DNA from: Daldinia sp. FL1419
Lineage: Eukaryota > Ascomycota > Sordariomycetes > Xylariales > Hypoxylaceae
Reading direction: 5' to 3'
Length of the DNA: 64,000 bases
Assembly: GCA_025201765.1 (NCBI GenBank)
Contig: MU623468.1
Location: 1 to 64,000 of the forward strand
Within the stretch, counting starts at the first letter, position 1. Every line of letters starts with the position of its first letter. Shown in pieces: positions 1 to 11,535 of this stretch. The notes beneath the pieces were generated by a model. It saw nothing but the letters and a program-made list of their open reading frames with translations, was not told the DNA's origin and made no database searches. Both the position numbers and the translations under genes were made by a program.

Positions 1-440
1 TTACCTAAATAATTAAATAATAATTTATAATACTACCAAAATTACTATTTTATATTTTAAAAATTTTAATAATATTATAATATATATTTTAAAATAATAA
101 AACAAAATTTAAAACTATTATTAATTAATATACACTTTAACACAATAATAATTTTATAAAAAATTAAATTAATATTTTAATATTAATAATAATTATAAAA
201 AATAAAAAATTCTTTATTACAATTTTTAACCTTCAACACCTTTTAAATTTTAATATTTTGGAATTCCTTTTTATCTCTATTTTCTTACTCTTTTTATTCA
301 AATATACAATAAAAGTTACTATAATTTAAATTAAATATATTTTATAAATAAAATATTAAATATAAAATCAAATAATATATTTAATTAAAATAAATTAATT
401 TTTAATTAAATTTCCAAATTTATAATCTGTTAAAATAAAA
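1..440. repeat. AT-rich, RIP-like sequence left of the retrotransposon
   Basis: Almost pure A/T sequence with scattered short G/C islands and no open frame. Its composition matches the adjacent mutated retrotransposon, but it lies outside that element's left LTR, so it is probably another RIP-degraded repeat. Its identity cannot be read. Confidence 0.6.
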
Positions 441-656
441 TGATGGTTGTATGCTACCAGGCATCATAGACCCCTGTAACAAGTAAAGGAGGTATTATAT
501 AATTAGTATATTATGTATATAAAGGTTTTAAATTTATCAAATTCAGAGTAGATAGTTCTTTTCTTTAGGATTTATAAATATATAAATTTTATTATATTAA
601 TTTATTTATTATTTATTTTTGCTGTTATTTCTTTTATATATATATTTAGCCCAATA
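441..656 (+). repeat. 5' LTR of the Copia element
   Basis: This 216-bp repeat aligns along its whole length with 6443-6658; the differences are largely transitions (C/T, G/A). It starts tgatggttgt and ends with the remnant of tttagcccaaca. It contains the motif tattatgtatataaaggtt, which could be the old TATA box. The preceding TAAAA is the left target-site duplication. Confidence 0.9.
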
Positions 657-2932
657 TTAATTAATATTATTTAAATATAGTAATATAGATTAATAAGGAA
701 GAGTTATTGCTATAATAAATTTGGAAGATTTTATTATAATAATATAAGTAATAATAGTATTCCATCTTTTACCAAACCCTTTTTTTGTAATAAATTATTA
801 TTATTTTATATTATTATAAAAATCCTCCCCCAAATTCCTATTATTTTATTATAATTAAAATTTATTATTTTTTTATTTTATAATATTATAAGGAAAATAA
901 TTGGAGAGTTTGGTTTAAAGCCAATCTTCTAGTGATAAAATTTTTTTTGATTAGGAAAATATAAATAAGTTAAGAAGATTACTTAAATATATTTTTGGAT
1001 AACTTATATTAATACAATAATTTAATTATAAATTAATAAGATCTGAAATAATAAATTTTAAAAATATTATAATATAATAAAAAATAATTTGGATATTATA
1101 TGTTTTAATTGATTAGGAAGAAATTAATTAGGATTAAATTTACGTTTGAATAATTAATAAAGTATTAGATAAATTTAAGGAATACTTTAAAGGTTTTTTG
1201 AATATAGATTTTATAAAATTATTAAGGTAAATCTAATTAATATTAAAGATAATATTAATAAGAAGAGGTATATATATAGGAAAGAATAATATTAATTTTT
1301 CTATAGCCTTTAAATTTCTTTTAATTAAAGATAAATTATCCCCGTGGAATTATAAAGAATTTAAAAAAATTAAATTAAAATGGCTAATAATAGTAGCATG
1401 GAGAATCTTAATCTATAAGACTAATAAAGGAATAGTTTATCTTAATTTTATTTATTTTATAAGTTTAAGAACACCAATATAACAATAATTAAAAATTTTT
1501 AACCTAATAATATTTATGAATTAGATTTTGTATTTAAGGTATATTCCTAGTTTTAATATTATTTTTTTTAATATACCTACTGTTTAATTACAATATGTGT
1601 TAGTTATTTCTTATAGAGGATAATTTGTTTTTCTTTTATAATATTAATTGTAATAACAATCTTTTTTATTTTATTTTAATATATTATATATTAATTAAAA
1701 TTAATAAAAAATACTAACTTAGTAATATCCACCTTTTTAATAATAAGTATTAAGTTATTAATATTTATTTAATTAATAAGGGATGTTAATTTTTTAATAT
1801 TCAACTAATTAATAAGGGATATTAAATATTTAATATTTATTATTTTAATAAAGGAATTAAAGTAATTAATAATTAATATATATTATATTCTTTTCCTTTT
1901 TTCTTATTTTATAAAGATTTCCTCCATTTTACCTAATATTAAAAAATAACTTTAATTATGGTATTAATTTTATATAAGGACAACAACAGCTCCTTCCCCC
2001 TTCCGGGAAATGGATTTGGACCCCTTGGATTGCTACTAGCTGGTTTATTCTTACCTTTAGGATCATCTCCATAACCAAGTGCAGAAAACCAACCTAATAG
2101 AGGTTACAATTCTTTCTATTTAACAACATAATTACCTAAACCTATGGGTAATTTATTTAAATAAGCTTTTATATTAATTAAAAATGCTTATTATTAAATT
2201 TTTTATAAAATTCTTCTTTAATAAATATTTAATAAAATATATTTATCTATTATAATAAACCATTTTAAAAAAATTTAAAATAAGGAGTTCAATTATATAA
2301 ATGAACCATATAATATCCTTAAAGATAAATTTTAATTCTTTTTAAACATATACTACTCAAAAAGGATACAACAAACATAATTCCATATCTTATTTTCCAC
2401 AATTCTTTTTAAAAGAGTAACATTATATTTTGTTTATAAGGTTCTTTATCACTGATATTTTACAAATATATATTTAATTATGAAATAATATTTTAATATT
2501 AAACAAAATAAGATTTAATATTATTATAACTAAATTATTATAACTTTTTTAAATATTAAAGCAAAAAAGTAAAACTAAGGGAAGAATAATATTCAGATTT
2601 TCGAAAATTTTATTAATAAACTATCACTATATTAAAAAACATTTAATTTGGAATTTAAAAAAAAATAATAACTTATAATAATAATTTAATATACTTATTA
2701 ATCATTATTTAAATTCTAATTTAATTTTTTTAAATTAACAACCTAAATTAAAAAATTAATTAACAAATTCTAAATATTAATTAAAAACCATAATTTAATA
2801 AAAAAAATAAAATAATTTTTAATTAAAAGAAATAGCGATTATAAAGATAATATATTTTATATTAAATATAAATATTATTATAATAATAAAAATAATAAAT
2901 ATAACTCTAAACAACCTTTGAAAGTATGGAAG

Positions 2933-3010
2933 CATTATTATTGGATATATAAAAAGGAAAGATATTGATCTACCACATATCCAAAATATAAACATAAGAA
3001 AATTAAAGAA
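2933..3010 (+). pseudogene. Decayed Gag CCHC zinc-knuckle region of the Copia element
   Basis: The plus-strand reading YWIYKKERY, stop, STTYP matches a fungal Copia Gag zinc knuckle of the form CWICKKEGC-W-STTHP. Each expected Cys is now Tyr (TGT to TAT) and the Trp codon is a stop, which is what G-to-A RIP changes produce. It lies in the first half of the element, as expected for gag. Confidence 0.65.
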
Positions 3011-5214
3011 GAGTGGAAAACTAAAAAAGGCTTTTTTAAAAAAAATTATTTAATATTCTTAGTTAACTACAAAAGATTTATAAATATAAATTTAAAGATT
3101 AATTAATTAAAAAATAAAGAAATTAATTTACAAACTAATTTAAATAATAATAATAAATTATTTATAATTATAACCTATTTATCTAATTAAACCTTCCAAT
3201 ACCATATCAATAACCTCCTCTTACCTAACAATTCAAAATAAGATTTTATTTTTATTTTAAATAAATACATTAAAAATATATTTTAAAATATTATACCTAA
3301 TATTAAAGCAACTTATATATTAATTATTAGGAAAGGTTAATATTTCATTCTTATTAATAAATATCTAAATAAGAATTTAAAAATAAATATTAATTAAATT
3401 AAAAAAACCAATATTAAATTTAGTAATAAATTACTTATTAAATTATTCAAAATAATTATTATTAATATATTTATTAATTAAATAAATTTTTATATTATAA
3501 AAATTAATATTTCATTCTTCTTTTCTTTTAAAAATATGAATTAATTAGGAATATATTTTAATAATATAATTAATTAATTAATCTATAAAGATGATATAAT
3601 AATTAAAATTATATGAAAATAGGGATATCTATAGTTTTATTTTAAAAACACTATTTTCTTTATAAAAATTAAATTATAATAATTATATATTTATTTCAAT
3701 TACCTATTAATTGATAAACTATATATCTTATTAAATAAAATAGGTTACAACATTGATATTAATAATATTAAAAAAATTAATAAATTTTATTATTATTACC
3801 AAATCAAAGATAAAATTCTATAATAATTCAAATTTAATCTAAAAAACCTTAACCTAAACTTTAATTACAAAATAATTATTAATATTATATATCTTAACAA
3901 ATACCTTATCTTATATATAATTAATATAATTATTAAATTCTAAATAATATATTTTATAAAGATAATTTTAATTAAAAAGATTTAGAAAATATTTAAATAA
4001 TATTAGATTAATATTTATTTTAAATTTCCTAATATAATTATTTATAATATTAATATCAATTTTAATAATATTAAATTTAAAAATGAGGTATATATTGTGG
4101 GAATCACCTATTATTAAATATTAATAAAAATTTATTAATTTATTAGTAAGGTAGAAGAGTATTACGGTCTTATTTGTAAAACTTATGAAATCATTATAAA
4201 TAAATTTTAAAATTTTAATTTAAAAATATTATAATTATAAATGGCTATTAAGGTAATAAATAATATTATTAACCTAAATAACCTAATCCTTACCCTTCTA
4301 ATTTTTAATATATATTCCAAAATTAATATAGACTTACCACCTACCTCTTTTTAAACCATAAAAACATAAGCTATTCAAAAAGTAATAATTAAAATTAAAA
4401 AAATTAAATCATAACAATTAATTAAAAATGTTTTAAATATAAAAAATAATTCAAATACTTAAAAAACTTTACTTATATCATTTTTAATAGGTAGTAAAAT
4501 TTTAATCTATCAAGAAAAAAACAATTAAAAAGGTTTTTATAAAGTAATTATAATCATTAATAAAGATATAACTATTATTTTAAATATATTTAATAAAATA
4601 TCTACATTTAAAAACTCTTATATTAAATTTTATATATAATTAAAGGAAATATTTATACCTATTAAATAATTAAGGTTTAAATTACTTAATCCTAATTTCA
4701 AGCTTAATAATTATAAATTTATCCTAAAAAAAAAATTTATGTATATTAATGATCTTTTTTATATGGCTATAATATATTTTTTTAATAAAAAATAAACTAA
4801 CTTTATTCTAACCCTTCAATTATAAGTAAATAGAAAGATAATTATATTTAAAAAATTATATGAAGTATTAGATTTAAAAGAGTTGGATGTTTTATTTAAG
4901 GATGGTATTTTATAATTAGAAATATATAACCTAATAATATATTAAAATATTATATTATTTAAATTATAAATAATTTATGAAATTAAGGGTAAAAATATTC
5001 TTTTTTTATATAAAAAATTAAAATTAATAATTCAAGGTTATGGTAATCCTAATAAAGAATTTATTATAATTTATACATTTATTATCTAAAAGATTAATTA
5101 ATATTTTATATTAATTTTAACATTATTTTTATATTAATAAAAAATAAAAATTATAATATAAAATATTATTATGATATATACCTAATTTAAAATATTAATG
5201 TAACAAATGATTTA

Positions 5215-5510
5215 TGTATATTTATTAACTAAATTAAAAAATAAATATTTCGAAGGAATATTATTACATGTTATAAAACCGCTGTACGGATTTATTGAAT
5301 TTGGTATATATTAATTTAAAATTTATTTTTAATACTACTAACACAAATTATATATAAAACCCTTAATATTTAATTTTTATTTATTAATTATTAATTTAAA
5401 ACCCTTTAGAATTATTGGTTTATAAATGGATAATACCCTTAATATTAATATTATAGAATTCTTTATAATTAAAAATAAAATACTTAACAAAATTAATATT
5501 AAAATATACC
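5215..5510 (+). pseudogene. Decayed reverse-transcriptase region of the Copia element
   Basis: At 5270-5311 the plus strand reads VIKPLYGFIEFGIY, the remnant of the Copia RT motif VKPLYGxxESGLHW. About 120 bp further on, a reading GL-stop-MDNTL corresponds to the catalytic GLQVDDTL box. Interspersed stops show that it is dead. Confidence 0.75.
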
Positions 5511-6442
5511 TTTAAAAGATATTAAATAAAAGAATAAAGGATTTTAATGGCATTTATATTATGATATATAATAATAATTATAAAATTTTAATTACCTAAA
5601 AAAATTAAACTAAAAAACTTAAATTATTAAATATTAAAATTATGGATATAATTAATAAATTTATGGAGTAAAAGATTTGAAAAATTTATATTATTTTTAT
5701 ATATTAATTTAAAATAGTTTTTAATTATTTAACTATTGTTTAACATTGAGAACCAAGAATTAAGGAAGTTAAAACTTTGAATGTTAGAATTATTTAATAA
5801 ATGGATAATAAAATCTGTAAACTTAAATACATTAAATTAAACCCCTAAAATTTTTGTTTATATATTTTCATTAATGGTTTATTTATAAATAATAAGGACT
5901 TTAATTTATAAATTAAATATATTATTATTTTAAATAATAAAAAATTAATAAATTAGAATAATAAGATTAAAATTATTAATAATATAATTTATTAATTATT
6001 TACCAAATATAAATATATTACTTACAACATATTTATTAATAAGATATATAATATAATTTAAGGTTTTGATGTAAAATATATTATATATTATATTATTAAC
6101 ACTATATTAAAACATCTTTCACTTCCTAAAACTTCTCTCATTCTCTATATCAACTTATTCTCCCTGTACCAATGTTTGGTACAAATAGGTACTATTAACG
6201 AAAAAAGATTAATGATAGATCTTATAATTCTGAAACAATTATATAAAAACAAAGAAATAAACAATATTTACTAAATCTACAAAACTTGTAACCCAATTAA
6301 TATTATAATAAAAACCTTCCTTAATAAAACTATAAAAATATTAATAAAAAACAACCAAATTAACTTACATTTAAAAAGTTAGATAAAATAAGAAGTTAAT
6401 GATGATTTACAATCTACTATTTATAAAAAGAAATAAAATAAA

Positions 6443-6658
6443 TGATAGTTATATGTTATTAAGTATTATAGATCTTTATAACAAATAAAAAAAATATTAT
6501 ATAATTAATATATTATGTATATAAAGGTTCTAAACCCATTAAATTCAGAATAGATAACTTTCCTCTTTAGAACTTATGAATATACAGGTTTCATTACATT
6601 AATTTACTTATTACTTGCTTTTGCTGTTATTTCTCTTATACGTACGTTTAGCCCAACA
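6443..6658 (+). repeat. 3' LTR of the Copia element
   Basis: Second 216-bp LTR, less mutated than the left one at its end (cgtacgtttagcccaaca). A purine-rich stretch directly before it (about 6426-6442) is the likely polypurine tract. TAAAA at 6659-6663 is the right target-site duplication. Confidence 0.9.
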
Positions 6659-6763
6659 TAAAATATATATATAAGGTAAATTATTTATATTATTAAATTT
6701 TTTTTAAAAAATAAATGGGCATATTTACAATATATAAGGTTACAGATATAGGGCATATTATAT

Positions 6764-7066
6764 CCCTATATACCAGCCACACACATTCCAACAAATCTAG
6801 CGCTGAAGAATATCGGTTGGAAATATTATCTCGTCTTTATGGCCGTGACCGTAGTGTCTACAGCAGTCCTCGCAGTTTATTTCCCCGAGGTAATCTCCTA
6901 CTCCAATAGCCCCGGAATGCAAGCGGCGACTAACACTCTATAGATAAAGAACATGACTCTCGAGGAAATTAATGCAAAGTTTGGAGATGAGGTAGCTGTT
7001 AATTTGAAGGATGCCATTGCTACCGAAGTTCGAACCGATACCAAAGATGGCAAGTCATCAGTCTAA
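6764..7066 (+). pseudogene. C-terminal fragment of an MFS sugar transporter
   Basis: Only the last part of a hexose-type MFS transporter remains. The first exon piece (6764-6889) encodes NLALKNIGWKYYLVF and then a hydrophobic helix ending VYFPE. A 54-bp intron (6890-6943, GTAATC..TATAG) follows. The second exon (6944-7066) encodes IKNMTLEEINAKFGDEVA and a stop. The FPE-x-K-x-x-x-LEEI pattern is the hallmark end of the sugar porter family (normally about 500-560 residues, 12 helices). Roughly 430 residues are missing, and the upstream sequence becomes AT-rich next to the Copia LTR, so truncation followed or accompanied the insertion. The remaining reading frame and splice sites are intact. The fragment is presumably not functional. 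Confidence 0.8.
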
Positions 7067-9101
7067 CACGATATTCGAAAGATAAGTTGTTATCGTTGGT
7101 AATTATAAGAAAAGGGGGAAGCTGAAGGCAAGGATATAGCTCGAGGGTTGGCACCGTCCAGTCGTATAGGGCACTGTATGTCATAGCGGTATAACCATTA
7201 ATGAGTGAATCCTTTACTACAGGGTGTAATCTCTCAATTTCTTTATTCCTTTGATTTTCTAAATATGGACTCCGGGCGGCTCGTTTGAAACTTCCGATGG
7301 GGATGTAGCCAAACTCGACCATATGAAGTTTTATTTCGTAAGCGCCCAGAGCTTCAGTTAGAGATAAGGTTCGAAGATCTCGAAGCTTAATAACAATAGG
7401 TAAACGACAGTTGTACGATTTCCTGACTTCGTACGATTCTTTAGAGTACATACCCCGCGACGCTGCAGAGAATGCAGGGGATCACATATGTCAACCAGGA
7501 TCTCCTTGCATAGTTTGGCGGTGTCTGGTAGCGAGAAAGAATATTGGAGAAATTTGGGTGACTGATCAAATCCGATTCGACCAGTTCCCCGAGAATTCGC
7601 GAGTTTACATATGTACTTCTAGGAAAGTACGTAACTAATCATTTTCTGTTGTTAGTATCGTGTTTGACATCTACGGATGTTTTGCAAGTTTATGATACTA
7701 TTGCTTTATTAGGTAAACTCATCGTTGGGTATCTTGATACCAAAGTCTATGTTTTCCTTTCGTTAGCTAACTAATTATACCTTTGAATTCATTTTTACAT
7801 TTCAGAGAATATATGACTACCTCTTAAGCCATATAAGTGCGTGTCTATATAAAAGACTAACGATTAGGTTAAATAAGAACGTTAGTAGACTGAATGATTT
7901 TCGGTAGTGCCGTGTGAAACGTGAATGTCACCAGATAGCCTACCATAACTACCTATATTATGTAGAAAATTGTTTCTCTCTTCGGAGAGTGCCTTGGTTT
8001 GATAGACCCCTGTATGCCCATGGTGTGGATCTTGACAGCCAACGAGGCTCGGTCCGCATATCTGGTTCCCCGTCATGGCGTTGTAGCGGCACAGGGATCG
8101 TGCAGCCGTTCCCACTCTGCCAAGATCAAGTTAACAATGATTGGGTTATTGTCTTTGCCTGGAGTTGATCACATTATCTGTTGCGACATAAGAATGCCGT
8201 CTACTGGGTTTTACGGTCTGTGAAATGTGACGATGTTTACGAGCCGTAGCATGTACTGGCTTACCATCCCGCCATATCGACCAGAAATAAAGTCTCGAAT
8301 GCTTAGAGCATGCATGGCTCAGGGCTGAATATGTGATAACTTAGACATTTAGTCATTACCTGGGTACTTGATTTTTCCTGATGGAGTATCCCGTAGTAAG
8401 TAGCTACCAACGGCACGTTTCAAGATCTTGATCAATCCGATCCTGGGTTCACGACTCACACGAAATCCAAAAGAAAACGATTCGAACAGTGCGATTGAAG
8501 CGACGTCGCAAGCCTAAGCCCTACGTAAGTCTCCACAGGAAAACATAAGAGATTTCGCTAGAAGAAATTTTACCCCTGCCAAATGCGGTGATGAATTCTC
8601 TAATGACTTGTTATTTTCATCCCAACATCCATCACTAAGCATTGTTCTATTACGAACTTTGCCTTGAGGTGAGAGCTAAGACCTGAACAGTGTTTAGTTG
8701 ATGTGTGTTCTCTTCTGGCAAAGAGAGAATCGGCGCGTAAGGGTCTGCTGTTTGGTCTGGGCTGATTTTATGCTTGTACTCTGGAAATTAGACAGTGAAG
8801 AGTTTTGACAGCCACTGCCCCTGCTCATATCCCAAAGCTTATGCCAGCGTACATATGTTACTCCAAGGGTTGGTAATGTCCTTGCGCTCGGTACCGTGGT
8901 TTAATAATCGCCATAACACCATGACTCCCAAAAGTGTCTCGGCAAAGCAAACTACGAATATATTAAACTGAAATCCAACCTTAATACTCTATACTGATAT
9001 TCCACTACTGGCCGGTCCATCAATCTATGAATCCGACGATCTGGTAATCGGTGCTGCCCCGGTGTGCTTTTATCTTTGGTGTTTAGAAATCGCGGTTCGC
9101 A
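7067..9101. other. Intergenic or decayed sequence between transporter fragment and rhodopsin-domain gene
   Basis: No intact gene is recognised. On the minus strand an open frame of 143 codons ends at 7020 and overlaps the transporter fragment. Another minus-strand frame, without a start, is open across 7441-7640. Neither matches a family I know. At about 8030-8165 the plus strand reads like the central cytoplasmic loop of an MFS transporter in two frames (see the separate entry). The base composition is normal, so this is old decay rather than RIP. Confidence 0.5.
8028..8168 (+). pseudogene. Possible frameshifted MFS transporter loop remnant
   Basis: One frame reads WILTANEARSAYLVPR and then SAKIKLTM. 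A +1 shifted frame continues NDWVIVFAWS. Together these resemble the central-loop region of ACS-family fungal transporters (xFLTxxERxxxxxRL ... SWAKxKLAxxDWxxYLFAW). The match is short, needs a frame change, and has no recognisable flanks, so this is a tentative call. It could also be chance. Confidence 0.25.
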
Positions 9102-10448
9102 ATGGGCCTTGGAAATCAGGGCCCAACGGTCATCGCAGTCGTGCTTGCGGAAGCCTTGCTCGCCGGAGCCTTCATTGCTACACGAGTTGCTATCCGTAAT
9201 TCATCAGCTAAAGGTGTCGGCATTGACGACTGGCTTCTCATCATAACTTGGGTAGGCGAAAGCATGAACGGTGTTAAAGAGTTTTTTGTATTAATCCCAA
9301 AGGTATCAGATCGTTCAAATTACGTTCGTATGTGTCATAACAGTTTCCTGTGCATATGGCTTCGGTCAGCATAACACGGATCTCTCCAAGCCGGACCAGC
9401 GAATGGCCACGAAAACGGAACTCATCGCTCAATTCGTTATTTCATGCGCTATGGGACTCAGCAAGGCCGCCGTCGGCATGTTCTTGATGCGCATAGTGGT
9501 TAAGACCTGGTAAGGATCGAACAAACCTCGGATTGGAAAACCCCCCGCTGACGAAAAATGACAGGCATAAAGCAGTTCTTTGGTTCTGGATCTCAACGAT
9601 GATGGGTTGGTCTATTCTTCTCGGCGTTACTGTTTTCGTTCAGTGCGTTCCGTTCGAATCACTCTACGACGAACGCGTCCCACGGCAATATTGCACCTTG
9701 GACCTAACTACAATCGCATACATTATGTGTTGTGAGTATCTAACTGCTAATACTTGGAAAGCCTCACCGGCGCTAACACGGCACAGCTTGGTCCGCCGCA
9801 ATGGACTTTTTCCTGGCAGGATTTCCCTGGATGGTACTCTGGAAGTTAAATATGCAAAAGAAAGAAAAAGTTACAATTTGTGTATCTCTCAGTTTAGGAT
9901 TATTGTAGGGGATGCCTCGCGACGACTGTGTATTATGAGCTAACCTCGAACAGAGCAGGGATTTGCGGAGTAGTCAGGACAACCGGTCTTTATGTGTTAA
10001 GTCATACCAGCGACTATTTATGTAAGTCTACAACGTACGATTGGATTCGCGTCTAATAAGCCCCTGAAATCTAGTTGCCACCGCCGAGTCAGTGATGTGG
10101 ACCAGTAGCGAACTTACCATTACACTCATTTGCGTATCCGTTCCAGTGCTCCGACCAATCTGGGTTCGAATAATCGGCGGAACCAACTCGGACCGGTATT
10201 ATAAACAGAGCGAGGGATCGAACGGATTGATCACAATAGGGAGGGTGAGGAACCAAAGAACTAGGGATACGGAAATAGGACTGGATACCATCCGACCTGA
10301 TGCCAAACATGCGAACGTAACGACAATCGGTGCCTCTAGGCGAAATTCGGACGATGGTAGTGAACGGACTATACTAAGGGAGAACCAAGCTATTCAAAGG
10401 ACAAGGGAAGTCACCGTTGTCTATGAAGATGAAAGAGGGAAGTCTTAA
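9102..10448 (+). CDS. Fungal rhodopsin-domain integral membrane protein
   Basis: Six exons (9102-9270, 9344-9509, 9565-9731, 9787-9904, 9954-10021, 10075-10448) give 353 residues with every junction in frame. The protein belongs to the large fungal family of seven-helix rhodopsin-domain integral membrane proteins (not retinal opsins). Family signatures in order are GIDDWLLI, YGFGQH, ATKTELIAQF, GLSKAAVGMFLMRI, FVQCVPFE, SAAMDFFLAGFPWMVLW and LAGICGVVRTTGL. The last about 100 residues are a polar, charged cytoplasmic tail. Functions in this family are mostly unknown; some members are plant-pathogen surface receptors or lie in metabolite clusters. It sits 5 kb upstream of the FAD monooxygenase on the same strand, but membership of that cluster is only a guess. 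The least certain junction is exon 1/2, whose donor is GTGTTA. Confidence 0.85.
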
Positions 10449-11535
10449 ATGAGTAGACGGCTCATCATTTATTCCACGCCGAGATATCTGAAGTCACAAC
10501 GGATCGAAAAGTCACGAGCGTTATACCGAGCTTCAGCACCATCGCCAGGTATTTACCACCAGTTTATGTATTTAAAAATATCTAATGACATCAATGGAAG
10601 CGCAGCATTGCTTACATTTCTTTCTAATATCGTGCCCTGTCCAAATTCTATACAGTTTCGGAGTAATAATTATCAATAAGTGAATGCAGAAATCTTATAA
10701 CATAGTGCTCGAATTCCTTTCACTTCCGTTCGCTACCAAGAACATAACCTATAGCGCACTGCCCGGCACGGGGCAATATTGGCAGTATATAACCAGTATC
10801 ATCCCGAGCTAAGTAGCTAAAGGGTGTCCGTACGCATCCTAGAACGACTGGCCCTGTTCTGGACTGGGCTTTGACAGCATATTTACCATATTCATATACT
10901 CTCACCGTGGATTTTTACAGTACAGGACTCCAACAACATTTAAAGCTTAGATACCTCATTAGGCAATATCAAGTGTATCAGATATCTATTGGGCTCCTTA
11001 TTTTTCTTAGTTAGGGAATGACACTAGTCAAGCTACGAAGCCCCACGGAGCCAAAGTCCCCTTTCTGTTTCTACGAGTTATAATGTTCAAGCTTCCTACA
11101 AGTCTATGACAGGTAGATATTATGTTAAGTATTGCAGCTGCTATATATTAACACAGTTTCGAAGAGTTATGGGCAATTTGCGCTATTAACGAAACATACA
11201 TTATCTCGCAGCCATTATTAGTGCTATTTCCGTATACTCAACTCATCTTCTAGAAGCTTTAGGAGTAAAGTATTTCAAGATTATTATCAACTAGACCTAC
11301 AGCACAGATTTAAGCTTCTCCATAGCTTAGCCTCTGGGCACCGGTCACGGGGTTTAAGGGGGATTGTCGAAACGAGACGACCTAGAGGGGCTTGAGAGAC
11401 AGAAAAAGGGGTGACGCCCGTATTGTTCTTTTACTTTTCTGACTAACTCCTGCTTCTATTTTTCCGACTTTAACTAGGTACTTTACTTACTATGTTAGAG
11501 AAAATGATGTACTTGACTAAAAAAAGTGGAAGTTC
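10449..11535. other. Intergenic region, nothing recognised
   Basis: Short frames of 61-76 codons on both strands show no family resemblance and no splice-linked continuation. No repeat structure was noticed. Confidence 0.5.

Larger units (their letters stand above)
441..6658 (+). mobile_element. RIP-inactivated Ty1/Copia LTR retrotransposon
   Basis: Two 216-bp direct repeats (441-656 and 6443-6658) bound the element. Each begins TG; the right copy ends CA and the left ends TA, as expected after C-to-T mutation. TAAAA immediately flanks both sides (436-440, 6659-6663), a 5-bp target-site duplication. Orientation and class come from two decayed coding signatures on the plus strand: a gag CCHC knuckle near 2933 and a reverse-transcriptase motif reading KPLYG near 5276. 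Reverse transcriptase lies in the last quarter and gag in the first half, the Copia order. All frames are destroyed by stops, mostly TAA/TAG from CAA/CAG and TGG, with TGT changed to TAT, as RIP produces. The element cannot encode working proteins. Confidence 0.9.

Noticed and set aside
1..6700. AT-rich block as a centromere or mitochondrial insertion
   Set aside because: LTRs, target duplication and Copia gag/RT remnants explain most of it. No mitochondrial gene motifs were seen.
10449..10679. 76-codon frame directly after the rhodopsin-domain gene
   Set aside because: No start context, family match or continuation; probably 3' untranslated sequence.
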